Shown piece by piece: positions 8,720 to 17,700 of a DNA stretch of 39,293 nucleotides. Position 1 is the stretch's first letter, and each line of letters starts with the position of its first letter. Below the pieces are notes generated by a model that was not told the origin of the DNA, searched no databases, and saw nothing but the letters and a program-made list of their open reading frames with translations. The DNA is taken from NCBI GenBank assembly GCA_018334835.1, contig JAGXLF010000007.1, forward strand, positions 1 to 39,293. Direction: 5' to 3'. The position numbers and the translations under genes were made by a program. The DNA comes from Thermoplasmatota archaeon. Its GTDB lineage: Archaea > Thermoplasmatota > Thermoplasmata > Halarchaeoplasmatales > Halarchaeoplasmataceae.

Positions 8720-9067
8720 ATGAAAGAGGAACGACCGGATGATGAACGGATCCATGAGATGCATGCCGAGTTATGCAAGATGCTCTCTCACCCTACAAGG
8801 TTGAAGATATTAGAGCAACTTAAGCAAGAGAATAAAACAGTTAAAGAGATCGTTGAAGCGATAGGAACGAGCCAGCCGACTGTATCGCAGCATCTAGGTG
8901 AACTAAAGAAACGTGGATTGGTCCGAGCGGAAAGAGATGGAAATAGTATGCAGTATCATATCGAATATCCAAAGATACTAGACGCCTGTGATATCATCCG
9001 GGAAGTCCTTTTCGAACGACTGTCTGAAGATCAAGAGTTGTTAAGAAGAGGTGAGAATTATGAGTGA
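8720..9067 (+). CDS. ArsR-family winged-helix transcriptional regulator
   Basis: The protein has 115 aa. The wHTH is plain: LSHPTRLKILEQL at residues 22-34, recognition helix TSQPTVSQHLGELKKRGLV around 50-68, and wing RAERDGNSMQYHI at 69-81. The classical metal motif ELCVCD is absent. Only two cysteines exist, Cys19 before the DNA-binding domain and Cys90 in the last helix. The sensor may be a thiol switch rather than a metal site; that is inference from their number and place. It overlaps the start of the thioredoxin gene by 8 nt, so the two are cotranscribed. The operator candidate at 8696-8715 suggests autorepression. Confidence 0.88.
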   Translation: MKEERPDDERIHEMHAELCKMLSHPTRLKILEQLKQENKTVKEIVEAIGTSQPTVSQHLGELKKRGLVRAERDGNSMQYHIEYPKILDACDIIREVLFERLSEDQELLRRGENYE

Positions 9068-9470
9068 AGCTCAAGATGAAGATGTAGAAAAGATTAAGAA
9101 AGAAATGGTGGATAAGATGATGGACGAAAAAGAATCGAAGGAGTATCCTGCTGAACCCGTAGAAGTGACTGATAATAACTTTGAAGAGACTATAGAGGAA
9201 TATCCTCTTGTCTTAGTCGATTTCTGGGCAGCTTGGTGTGGACCCTGTAAGATGATGGAACCAGTGATGGAAGAACTCGCTGAGGAGCATCAAGGTGATG
9301 TCGTGATAGGAAAGATGAATGTTGATGAGAATCAAAATATTCCCAGTAGATTTCAGGTCTCCAGCATACCTACACTGGTGCTCTTCAAAAAAGGCGAAGT
9401 CGTAGATAGGATGATAGGTGCACGGGGTAAGGAGCAGTTGAGTCAGAAACTAGAGAACCATCTGAACTGA
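9060..9470 (+). CDS. trxA: Thioredoxin
   Basis: The protein has 136 aa. Residues about 36-136 are a full thioredoxin fold with WAAWCGPCKMM, the cis-Pro motif SSIPTLVLFKKG and the final amphipathic helix. An acidic, coil-like extension of about 30 residues precedes it. ATG at 9060 is chosen because GAGGTG at 9049-9054 gives a good ribosome site; a GTG at 9051 would overlap that site. It overlaps the arsR gene. As a dithiol reductant it could recycle the fRMsr-like, AhpD-like and DUF255 proteins encoded divergently. Confidence 0.93.
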   Translation: MSEAQDEDVEKIKKEMVDKMMDEKESKEYPAEPVEVTDNNFEETIEEYPLVLVDFWAAWCGPCKMMEPVMEELAEEHQGDVVIGKMNVDENQNIPSRFQVSSIPTLVLFKKGEVVDRMIGARGKEQLSQKLENHLN

Positions 9471-9508
9471 GAGATTAATTTTCTGATCGTATAAAATCTA
9501 GAAAATCG

Positions 9509-9539
9509 TTTTCTTCTATATTTTCCATTATTTTTCTTC
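9509..9539 (+). terminator. T-rich terminator after thioredoxin
   Basis: Four runs of T within 30 nt lie 40-70 nt downstream of the stop, with no strong hairpin. This is the usual look of archaeal intrinsic termination. Confidence 0.5.
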
Positions 9540-9612
9540 ATTAAAATAGCCCGAAAAAAGCAGAGTCTTTCCGAAAATTTAATAGTAATCTATCGATTTG
9601 AACCTATCTATC

Positions 9613-12246
9613 ATGTCATTCACTGGAGATTACGATTTCAAAGAAGTCGAAAAAAAATGGATAAAGAGATGGGAAGAGATGGACCTTTACAGATTTGAGC
9701 CCGAGTCTGAAAAGCCCATCTTTTCTATAGATACTCCTCCTCCGACAGTATCAGGAGATATGCATATCGGGCACGCTTATTCATACACTCAGATGGATAT
9801 AATGGCTCGGTATAAGAGGATGCGGGGCTATAATCTCTTCTATCCATGGGGATGGGATGATAATGGCATAGCTACGGAATTATTCGTCATCAACGAAACA
9901 GGTGTAGACCCGAGAGAGGTCGGGAGGAAAAAGTTTAGAGATATCTGTATAGAGGAGAGCGAGAAATTGGAAGAAAATTTAGAGCGCAAGTGGAAACGGA
10001 TCGGCACCTCGGCGGATTTTGATCTTTTCTACCGGACGATAGACGAGAGGACTTTAAAGACCTCTCAGAAATCCTTTATAGATCTTTACGAGAGGGGTAG
10101 GGAATATAGAAAAGAGGCTCCCACTCTTTGGTGTCCTCACTGTGAAACCGCCATCTCTCAGGTCGAAACGGAAGATATGAAGAAGGAGGGCAGGTTCAAC
10201 AATATTTATTTTGCTCTAAAAGATGGCGGCGAATTGGTAATATCTACTACAAGACCCGAACTTTTGCCCGCTTGTGTTGCTGTCTTCGTCCATCCAGAAG
10301 ATGAGGAGCATAATCATCTTGCTGGAAGAAAAGCAGAAGTACCACTGTTTGGGCAGGAGGTCCCAATCTACGAAGACGAAGAGGTGGATATGGATACTGG
10401 AACCGGAGTTGTCATGTGCTGTACCTTCGGTGATCAAGCTGATATCGATTGGTGGTACGCCCATGATCTTCCTCTCAGGATCGCTATAGACGAGACCGGA
10501 TATATGACAGATGTTGCTGATGAGTACGAAGGTATGCATGTCGAGGAAGCGAAAGAGAAGATCATAGAGGATTTAGAGAAAGCTGGAAAGTTGAGCGAAC
10601 AGTGGGATATCACTCATGACGTAAAAGTTCATGAAAGATGCGATACTCCCATAGAATTCCTCGTCACAGAACAGTGGTTTATTGAATATTTAGATCTCCG
10701 AGATAAGTATTTGGAGGTTGGAGAAGAACTGGATTGGTATCCCGATCATATGAAGGTCAGATATGATAACTGGGTCAATTCTCTTAAGTGGGACTGGTGC
10801 ATCTCTAGACAGAGATATCATGGCATACCTTTCCCGGTTTGGTACTGCAGAGAGTGCGGAGAGGTAAAAGTCGCTAAAGAAGAAAATTTACCGGTAAATC
10901 CTCTTGTCGATGAGCCTAAAGGAGGGTGCGAGGCATGCGGATCTACAGATTTTGAACCGGAAGAAGATGTGTTGGATACCTGGGCAACTTCTTCTTTAAC
11001 CCCATATATAGCAACTAGATGGATCGAAGGCTCTGAGATTTTCGAAAAGGTTTTTCCCTTCGATCTGAGGCCTCAATCTCACGATATTATCAGTTTTTGG
11101 GCCTTCAATACGATCGTTAAAAGCCTCTTTCATTCCGACACTAGGCCATGGGATGAAATTATGATTCATGGCTATCTGATGCTTCCTGGTGGGAAAGCGT
11201 TCTCTTCGTCTAAAGGAATAATCATAGATCCAGAAGAAGTCGCTGATGAATATGGGGCGGACTCGATAAGGTATCTTGCGGGTATCAATAAACCAGGAGA
11301 GGACGGCGAGTACGAAAAGAAATGGTTGAAAAGGGGTCAAAGGATAAGGACTAAATTTTGGAACGCTCAGAAGTTGATCGCTAATTCACTTGAAGGAAAG
11401 CCGGAAGAGAGACCAGCCCTCAAATTGATGGACAAATGGCTCTTAACCAGATACAGTGAATTGGTAGAAAAGGCTACAGATTATATGGAAGATTACAGAT
11501 ACGACAAGGCTCTTCAAGAGACCGAATACTTCTTGTGGCATGTTCTTGCAGACCATTATCTAGAGATGGTTAAATACAGGATTTACGAACAAGACGACGA
11601 GGCAGCTGAATACGTGTTATATCATGTCGGTTTGGGCATTACTAAACTACTTGCCCCTTTCCTTTCATTCATAACTGAGGAGGTTTATGATCGAATATAT
11701 AAGGGATTCCAGGATGAAAAAAGTATTCACGTCGAATCTTGGCCGGAGTCGATTATCAAGGACAGAAAAGCTGCGGAGACAGGCGAGAGAGTAAAAGAAC
11801 TGATAGCTGAAATACGGAATTGGAAGTCCGATCAGGGAATACCTCTCAGTGACGAGATAGGTCCTATTAGATTAGTTACTGATAATGAAGATATGCTAGC
11901 GTGCGAGGCAGATATACTGAATACTTTGAATGCTTCCGAGATACAGATTTTAGATGAAGAAGAGATAAAAGAAGAGGCTGTGGAGATAAGACCTGATTAT
12001 TCTGAGATCGGTCCGAAATACAAAGATAAAGCTAAAGAGGTCTTCGATAGACTGGAAGAGACTGATCCAGAAAAAGTACGAGTTTCCTTCGAAGAAAATG
12101 GAAGTTTTGATTTTGAACTTTCAGATGGGTCGGAAGTAAGTTTGACCGAAGAAGAGGTCGAACTAGGTATATCTAAGGTTCATGAAGGCGAGACTTTAGA
12201 TTCGATCTCCCTCGAAGATATGGTGATATTGCTCGAGAAAGAATAG
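9613..12246 (+). CDS. valS: Valyl-tRNA synthetase
   Basis: The protein has 877 aa from ATG at 9613; a TTG five codons earlier is also in frame, but the family opens near FTGDYDFKEVEKKW. Class Ia synthetase charging tRNA-Val, cytosolic. HIGH is His51-His54 within SGDMHIGHAY. The KMSKS loop is AFSSSKG (residues 529-535): the Met is lost but the key Lys534 is kept. Zinc-type cysteine pairs occur at CPHC and at CREC with CEAC. DTWATSSLTP marks ValRS rather than IleRS. The editing (CP1) domain is present around 170-340 (ISTTRPELLPACVAVFVHPED). The anticodon-binding domain follows and the tail is acidic. The gene stands alone, between the trx terminator and a convergent zinc-finger gene 1 nt away. 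Confidence 0.95.
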   Translation: MSFTGDYDFKEVEKKWIKRWEEMDLYRFEPESEKPIFSIDTPPPTVSGDMHIGHAYSYTQMDIMARYKRMRGYNLFYPWGWDDNGIATELFVINETGVDPREVGRKKFRDICIEESEKLEENLERKWKRIGTSADFDLFYRTIDERTLKTSQKSFIDLYERGREYRKEAPTLWCPHCETAISQVETEDMKKEGRFNNIYFALKDGGELVISTTRPELLPACVAVFVHPEDEEHNHLAGRKAEVPLFGQEVPIYEDEEVDMDTGTGVVMCCTFGDQADIDWWYAHDLPLRIAIDETGYMTDVADEYEGMHVEEAKEKIIEDLEKAGKLSEQWDITHDVKVHERCDTPIEFLVTEQWFIEYLDLRDKYLEVGEELDWYPDHMKVRYDNWVNSLKWDWCISRQRYHGIPFPVWYCRECGEVKVAKEENLPVNPLVDEPKGGCEACGSTDFEPEEDVLDTWATSSLTPYIATRWIEGSEIFEKVFPFDLRPQSHDIISFWAFNTIVKSLFHSDTRPWDEIMIHGYLMLPGGKAFSSSKGIIIDPEEVADEYGADSIRYLAGINKPGEDGEYEKKWLKRGQRIRTKFWNAQKLIANSLEGKPEERPALKLMDKWLLTRYSELVEKATDYMEDYRYDKALQETEYFLWHVLADHYLEMVKYRIYEQDDEAAEYVLYHVGLGITKLLAPFLSFITEEVYDRIYKGFQDEKSIHVESWPESIIKDRKAAETGERVKELIAEIRNWKSDQGIPLSDEIGPIRLVTDNEDMLACEADILNTLNASEIQILDEEEIKEEAVEIRPDYSEIGPKYKDKAKEVFDRLEETDPEKVRVSFEENGSFDFELSDGSEVSLTEEEVELGISKVHEGETLDSISLEDMVILLEKE

Positions 12247-12247
12247 C

Positions 12248-12427
12248 TCAGGAATAGTAATCTGTATAAGAAATATCTCTATCTTTCTTTTTTTCTATCT
12301 TACCTTCCTTTCTACACTGCGTACACACTCCCCTCTGAATGTGTTCATCACAGGTGATAGAACCACATATACTGCAAGATTGAGAAGCATTTTTCCCGCA
12401 GATGTGACAGCTACCCATCATCCTCAT
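12248..12427 (-). CDS. Small multi-cysteine zinc-finger protein
   Basis: A 59-codon reading frame (56 or 57 aa if a later Met is used) with eight cysteines and two histidines arranged as CHICGK, CSICGS, TCDEH and VCTQC. This is a HIT- or B-box-like double zinc knuckle followed by a basic tail and DISYTDYYS. Such density of paired cysteines in an open frame is not expected by chance. A TATA-like CTATAAAAG lies on the minus strand at 12441-12449, about 26-30 nt before the second and third Met codons (12421, 12418), so the mRNA may be leaderless from one of them. GAGGT 7 nt before 12427 supports the longest form. Function unknown; small fingers of this kind often bind nucleic acid or larger complexes. 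It converges on valS. Confidence 0.72.
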   Translation of the reverse strand: MRMMGSCHICGKNASQSCSICGSITCDEHIQRGVCTQCRKEGKIEKKKDRDISYTDYYS

Positions 12428-12563
12428 CTTCGCAACCTCTACTTTTATAGAAGGTGATTCGTGGATATTAAACTTTAGGTATTAAGCTATGTATTAAGTG
12501 GGTATGACCAAAAAACATATGATAGAGTAGTATTTACCTCACTTGCAGAAGGGATGATATAAG

Positions 12564-13805
12564 ATGATAAACTTCGAAGAAGAATTTTCGGAAAGGGCCT
12601 CTAAAATGAAAAGGTCCGAGATAAGAGAGTTGCTAAAACTGATACAAAAACCGGATATAATCTCGTTCGCCGGCGGATTACCGAACCCAAAAGCCTTCCC
12701 TGTAGAAGAAACAAGAAAGATCATAAATGATCTCCTCGATGAAAAAGGAGAGAAGGTCCTTCAATACGGATCTACTGAAGGTATCGGTCCCTTGAGAAAA
12801 GAACTCGCTAAGATGATGCAAGGAAGGGATATGGATGTTGATCAGGAAAATATATTGATAACTCACGGTTCTCAACAAGCTTTGGATCTCCTCAGTAAAG
12901 TTATGCTCGATCCTGATGATACTATAATCGTTGGATCTCCCACATATTTGGGAGCTACTGGAGCCTTTAGAGCCTTTGAGGCAAACATGGAGACGGTTCC
13001 GGTCCACAAGGACGGAATGGATATGGAAATGCTGCGAAGAAAGTTGGGGAAACTGAAAAATAAGGGCAAGCTTCCCAAATTCATATATGTGGTTTTGACT
13101 TTCCAGAACCCTTCTGGAGCGACCATGAGTGCAGAAAAAAGGGAGGAACTGCTCGAGATCGCTTCAGAATATGACCTGCTGGTAGTGGAAGATTCACCTT
13201 ACTCCCATCTAAGGTATGAGGGGGAAGAAAAACCACATCTCATCTCAATGGATGACGAAGACAGAGTATTAAGATTGGAAACTTTTTCAAAGATTCTCGC
13301 CCCTGGATTTAGGATAGCGTGGACCACTGGACCTACCGATCTGATAGAAAAAATGTGTATTGCAAAGCAGGCTACTGATCTTTGCACGAATCCGTTCGGA
13401 CAGTACGTCGCGTACAAATATATAGCTGAAGGGATAATGGATAATCATATAGAGGATATAAAGGAACTTTACAACAAAAAGAGGCTCACCATGTTGGAAG
13501 CGATGGAAGAACATTTTCCAGAGGGTGTCGAATGGAACAGACCAAATGGCGGGATGTTCATATGGGCGGAACTTCCTGAGCATATAAACACCAGAGAGCT
13601 CTTTGACAAGGCAGTTGATGAAAAGGTCGCCTATGTTGTAGGGGATGCGTTCTTTGTGGATGACGGCGGCTATAACACGATGAGAATCAACTTTACTCAC
13701 TCTTCTGAGGAGGAGATCAAAAGAGGGATAAAGGCCCTCGGTAAGGTCATCCAAGAAGAGATCGAGACCATGGATGTTGAGGAAGAGAGTCCTATCTCTC
13801 CTTGA
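12564..13805 (+). CDS. Class I/II PLP-dependent aminotransferase (LysN/KAT II-like)
   Basis: The protein has 413 aa, fold-type I. It opens with the subgroup signature ISFAGGLPNPKAFPVEE. The cofactor-binding Asn is in TFQNPSGATMS and the Asp in VVEDSPYSHLRYEGE. The Schiff-base Lys is in ETFSKILAPGFRIAW, and the substrate carboxylate Arg in NTMRINFTH. Close family members transaminate 2-aminoadipate, aromatic or branched-chain amino acids with 2-oxoglutarate; the substrate cannot be fixed from sequence. The last 14 nt overlap the convergent eIF2B-family gene. Confidence 0.9.
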   Translation: MINFEEEFSERASKMKRSEIRELLKLIQKPDIISFAGGLPNPKAFPVEETRKIINDLLDEKGEKVLQYGSTEGIGPLRKELAKMMQGRDMDVDQENILITHGSQQALDLLSKVMLDPDDTIIVGSPTYLGATGAFRAFEANMETVPVHKDGMDMEMLRRKLGKLKNKGKLPKFIYVVLTFQNPSGATMSAEKREELLEIASEYDLLVVEDSPYSHLRYEGEEKPHLISMDDEDRVLRLETFSKILAPGFRIAWTTGPTDLIEKMCIAKQATDLCTNPFGQYVAYKYIAEGIMDNHIEDIKELYNKKRLTMLEAMEEHFPEGVEWNRPNGGMFIWAELPEHINTRELFDKAVDEKVAYVVGDAFFVDDGGYNTMRINFTHSSEEEIKRGIKALGKVIQEEIETMDVEEESPISP

Positions 13806-14646
13806 TCAGTGGATGTATCCTTAACAACCTTTTTGAAACCTCTTTCTCTTCTGCTATATCTCTTATGTCTTCTGCTTTTATATGACCATTTTCTGTCACG
13901 AATTCAGCTCTTTTCAACTGTGTTTGCTCGAAATAATCATTTCTCACTATGATATCGTCCTGGTTATCCCACACCTCCTCTGTAGGATGAGTTTCTCCTT
14001 TAGGAGGTGGAATCTCTGATGGCAGGATTTTGGAACTATCTGCGGCTACGTAAAATTCTTTTTCCAAAGACTCGGAAATGATAGCAAGTGGTCGAGTACC
14101 TATCTTGTTTAGGAATCCTTTTTTTGATATGGTATCTGCTCCCACTACCGCGCAATCTACCCTCTCCAATGCTTTGCACATCCCCGCATCTATCCAATAT
14201 TCCACTTCGATCTCCTCATCACTTAATTTCTTTGCTGTGATTTTCCCCTCTTTCTTCGGTCTAGATTCTAGCACTGTTACTTTCTCAACTGTAGATAGGG
14301 TTTGGATTACTGTGGAACTATAGCTCAGAGTCAGTATTTCTGCATGATCTTTGCTCTTGATCAACTTCCTCATCTCTACCGAAGCCTCCTGACTTCTCGA
14401 GAGTAAATCCTTCTCTACATCCTCAAGGATCGAATCAATTTCCTCCCCCTGTTCTAGTGAAAGAAAGATCTGATTTGCTAAGTTGACTAGAGGTGTCATC
14501 GAATATCTCTTCTTGACAAGCGTTTTCAGATAACTTTCGATTTCATCTTTTTCCAATTTCCGGAGACTTTCTAAAGCGTCCCTAAGGAGCTTAGCAGCAC
14601 CTTTTCTGTCATCCTTTACTATCTCTTCGGCGCTCCTAAAAGCCAT
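13792..14646 (-). CDS. eIF2B alpha/beta/delta family protein
   Basis: The protein has 284 aa with an N-terminal helical part (1-115) and a Rossmann-like C-terminal part. Family marks are LESRPKKEGK, CAVVGADTISKKGFLNKIGT and FYVAADSSKILP. In the isomerase members (MtnA, ribose-1,5-bisphosphate isomerase) a catalytic Cys lies in the strand that here reads EILTLSYSSTVIQTL, so it is replaced by Ser/Tyr. The Asp of GAD is kept. That argues for a regulatory, eIF2B-like protein rather than a sugar-phosphate isomerase, though archaeal annotations mix the two. The start at ATG 14646 has a TATA-like GAAATATAGG about 35 nt upstream. Confidence 0.82.
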   Translation of the reverse strand: MAFRSAEEIVKDDRKGAAKLLRDALESLRKLEKDEIESYLKTLVKKRYSMTPLVNLANQIFLSLEQGEEIDSILEDVEKDLLSRSQEASVEMRKLIKSKDHAEILTLSYSSTVIQTLSTVEKVTVLESRPKKEGKITAKKLSDEEIEVEYWIDAGMCKALERVDCAVVGADTISKKGFLNKIGTRPLAIISESLEKEFYVAADSSKILPSEIPPPKGETHPTEEVWDNQDDIIVRNDYFEQTQLKRAEFVTENGHIKAEDIRDIAEEKEVSKRLLRIHPLIKER

Positions 14647-14767
14647 GTTACATGATAAGAAACATAATTATGAAAGTTTGCCCTATATTTCTTTCATCGA
14701 TACTCTTATTTAACCCATATCTCATAGTGATTGAGTAACCAATAAGCGGTATGATCACTCTAAAATT

Positions 14768-14773
14768 GGAGGT
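14768..14773 (+). promoter_or_regulatory. Shine-Dalgarno GGAGGT before the DP2 gene
   Basis: Perfect GGAGGT just ahead of the conserved DP2 N-terminus. The in-frame codons after it are ATA (14774), ATC (14777) and ACG (14780). No ATG, GTG or TTG lies in frame between the upstream stop at 14732 and the conserved segment. An out-of-frame ATG at 14751 opens an eight-codon ORF that ends on TAA at 14775-14777, right at the presumed start. Confidence 0.65.
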
Positions 14774-14776
14774 ATA

Positions 14777-17700
14777 ATCACGTCGGAATTAGCTCACTCA
14801 GAAAAGATTGCAGATTATTTCAGATCCCTGGAAGAAGAAGCCGAGAACTGTTACGAGATAGCTGAGAAAGCACGATCTTTAGGATATGACCCTAACAGAG
14901 AAGTTGAAATCCCGAGAGCGGAAGATCTCGCTCTTAGAGCTCAAAAGTTGACTGGAGTAGAAAATACTGCGGAAAAGATAAGGGAATTGAGCGAAAAGTA
15001 CGATAGAGAGGAAGTTTCAATCAGGATAGCTAAAGAGGTCGCATCGAGAGATGAAGGTAGCGTTGCCGGAAGGTTAGAGGATGCGGTGAGGATCGGATTA
15101 GCCGTATTGACTGAAGGCATACTCGTAGCACCACTAGAAGGGATCGGTGGTGTAGATATAAGAGAAAATAATGACGGTAGCAATTACGTTGAGCTTTCTT
15201 TCGCTGGTCCTATACGTTCTGCAGGTGGTACGGGACAAGCGATGAGTGTTCTGATAGCGGATGTTGTGAGAAGAGAGTTAGGCTTCGGCAGGTTCAAACC
15301 CACTCCATCTGAGATCCAGCGTTTTAAAGAGGAGATACCTCTCTACAAAAAATCTCTAGGTCTGCAGTATACACCTACGGCAGAAGAGATCTCGTTGATA
15401 GTTGACGGTTGTCCTGTCAGTATAAGTGGTGAGGGGACAGGACAGGAAGAGGTTTCCGGAAACAGAGATCTACCAAGAGTCGAAACGAACCAGGTGAGAG
15501 GCGGCGCTTGTCTTGTGATAGCTGAAGGTATGTGTTTAAAGGCTAAAAAACTGAAAAAACATGTAGAAAAATTGGCCATCGAGGGATGGGATTTCTTAGA
15601 TGAATACATAGACGAATATGCGTCAGGTAAAAAAGACGAATCCGGAGATGAAGAGGGTAGTAAGAAAGGGGTCGCCCCTAGGACGAAATACATCCAAGAG
15701 ACCATCGCTGGCCGCCCAGTTTTTGGACATCCGAGTGAGAAGGGCGGTTTTAGACTCAGATACGGTAGAACCCGCACCGAGGGGTTAGCATCTATTGCCG
15801 TCAATCCCGCGACCATGTATGTAACCGATGAATTCATGGCATTAGGAACCCAGGTAAAGACAGAGCGGCCCGGGAAAGCCGGAGCGATAACACCTTGTGA
15901 CTCGATAGAAGGTCCTACAGTTTTGTTTAAGGACGGGAGTGTAAAAAGAATCGATTCTCCTGAGGAAGGTAAAGAACGGCAGAAGGAAGTAGAAGAGGTG
16001 ATCGATTTAGGGGAAGTGTTGATTCCCTTCGGCGAGTTCGTCGAGAATAACCATCCTTTAGTTCCGGGCTCATACTGTCACGAATGGTGGATCCAGGAGG
16101 TCGAGGAAGACTTTGAAGAGAAAGATATCACTTCGAAAAGGGCAGTAGAGCTATCGAGGGAAAAGGATTATCCTCTTCATCCAAAGTTCACCTACTTTTG
16201 GGATTACGTTAGCATCGATGATATAAAACAATTAAGAGATTGGGTATCCAATAAAGGAGAAGTGGATGAAGAAGCATTGATACTTCCGGATGAATCTTAT
16301 ATGAAAGGTATATTGGAATCTATCGGTATCCCTCACGAGGTTGAAGATCATATTATCATATCAGTATTTGAACCATTCCTCTTTTCTTTAGGTTTGAATG
16401 AAGAGAATCTTACCAAAATTGAGGAATCTGAAAGTGACAAACCTTTAGAATATATAAGTGAGCTTGCTGGAGTAACGGTTAGGAGCAAAGGACCGACCAA
16501 CATCGGCTCTAGGATGGCGAGACCCGAGAAAGCTAAAGAAAGGAAGATGAGTCCTCCTGTCCATGGTCTCTTTCCTTTAGGTGAAGCTGGAGGTTCAGAA
16601 AGGCTCATAAAAAAAGCTGTCGAAAAAAACGTGATAGAGGTGGATATAAGCGCTAGAAGATGTCAAAAGTGTGGAAAGGGCAGTGCTCAGATAAGATGTT
16701 CCTGTGGTGGTAGATGTGAGATCGTTGATGAGCCGAAAGAACAGAAGATCCCTATGAAGAGCATATACAGGCAGGCCCTCAACACTCTAGGAGAGGGTGG
16801 AAATATTAAGAAGATAAAAGGAGTAAAGGGGCTTATCACCGAGACCAAAACCCCAGAGGCTCTCGAAAAACCAATTTTGAGAGCAAAACACGATATCTAC
16901 GTGTTCAAAGACGGCACTTCTCGATACGATATGACCGATCTTCCTCTCACCCATTTCAAACCGGAAGAAGTCGGGTTGACTGTAGACCAGGCTAAAGATC
17001 TCGGTTATGAAGAGGATATTGAAGGTAGAGAACTCGAAGAAGAAGATCAGATGCTCGAATTGAAACCTCAAGATATGGTGATTTCTAAAGAAGCCGGAGA
17101 GTATATGGTGAAAGTAGCAAATTTTGTAGACGATCTGTTAGAAAAATATTATGATCTAGCTAACTATTACAATGCCGAAGATAGAACCGATCTGATCGGT
17201 GAACTAGTTGTTGGTCTAGCTCCACATACGTCTGGAGGAGTTCTTGGAAGGATAATCGGATTTCATAACGGGAGAGCCGGGTACGCACATCCACATTTCC
17301 ATGCAGCAAAACGCAGGAATTGCCTCCCTGGTGATATGGAGGTGAAAATGGTTGACGGCTCAACTCTAGAACTCGAAGAACTTTATAATACGGCCGATCA
17401 CGAAGAAGAAATGGATTGTATGGGCACTACAGGAAAGGAAATAGATAGAGATGTGTTGACCGCAGTTGAAGAAAAGATAAATTCTTCGAAAGCTTCTAAA
17501 GTGATAAGAACCCCTGCACCAGAGTTTAAAATAGAGTTCAAAACTCAGGCCGGTAGAAAACTAGAGGTGTTTCCTGACCACAGGATGAAGACCGCCGACG
17601 GAGTAAAGAAAGCTAGAGAACTGGAGAAAGGGGATCAACTTTTAACACCCTTAGAGATCGATGTAAGAACAAAGGACAGAGACCATATAAGACTAGATGA

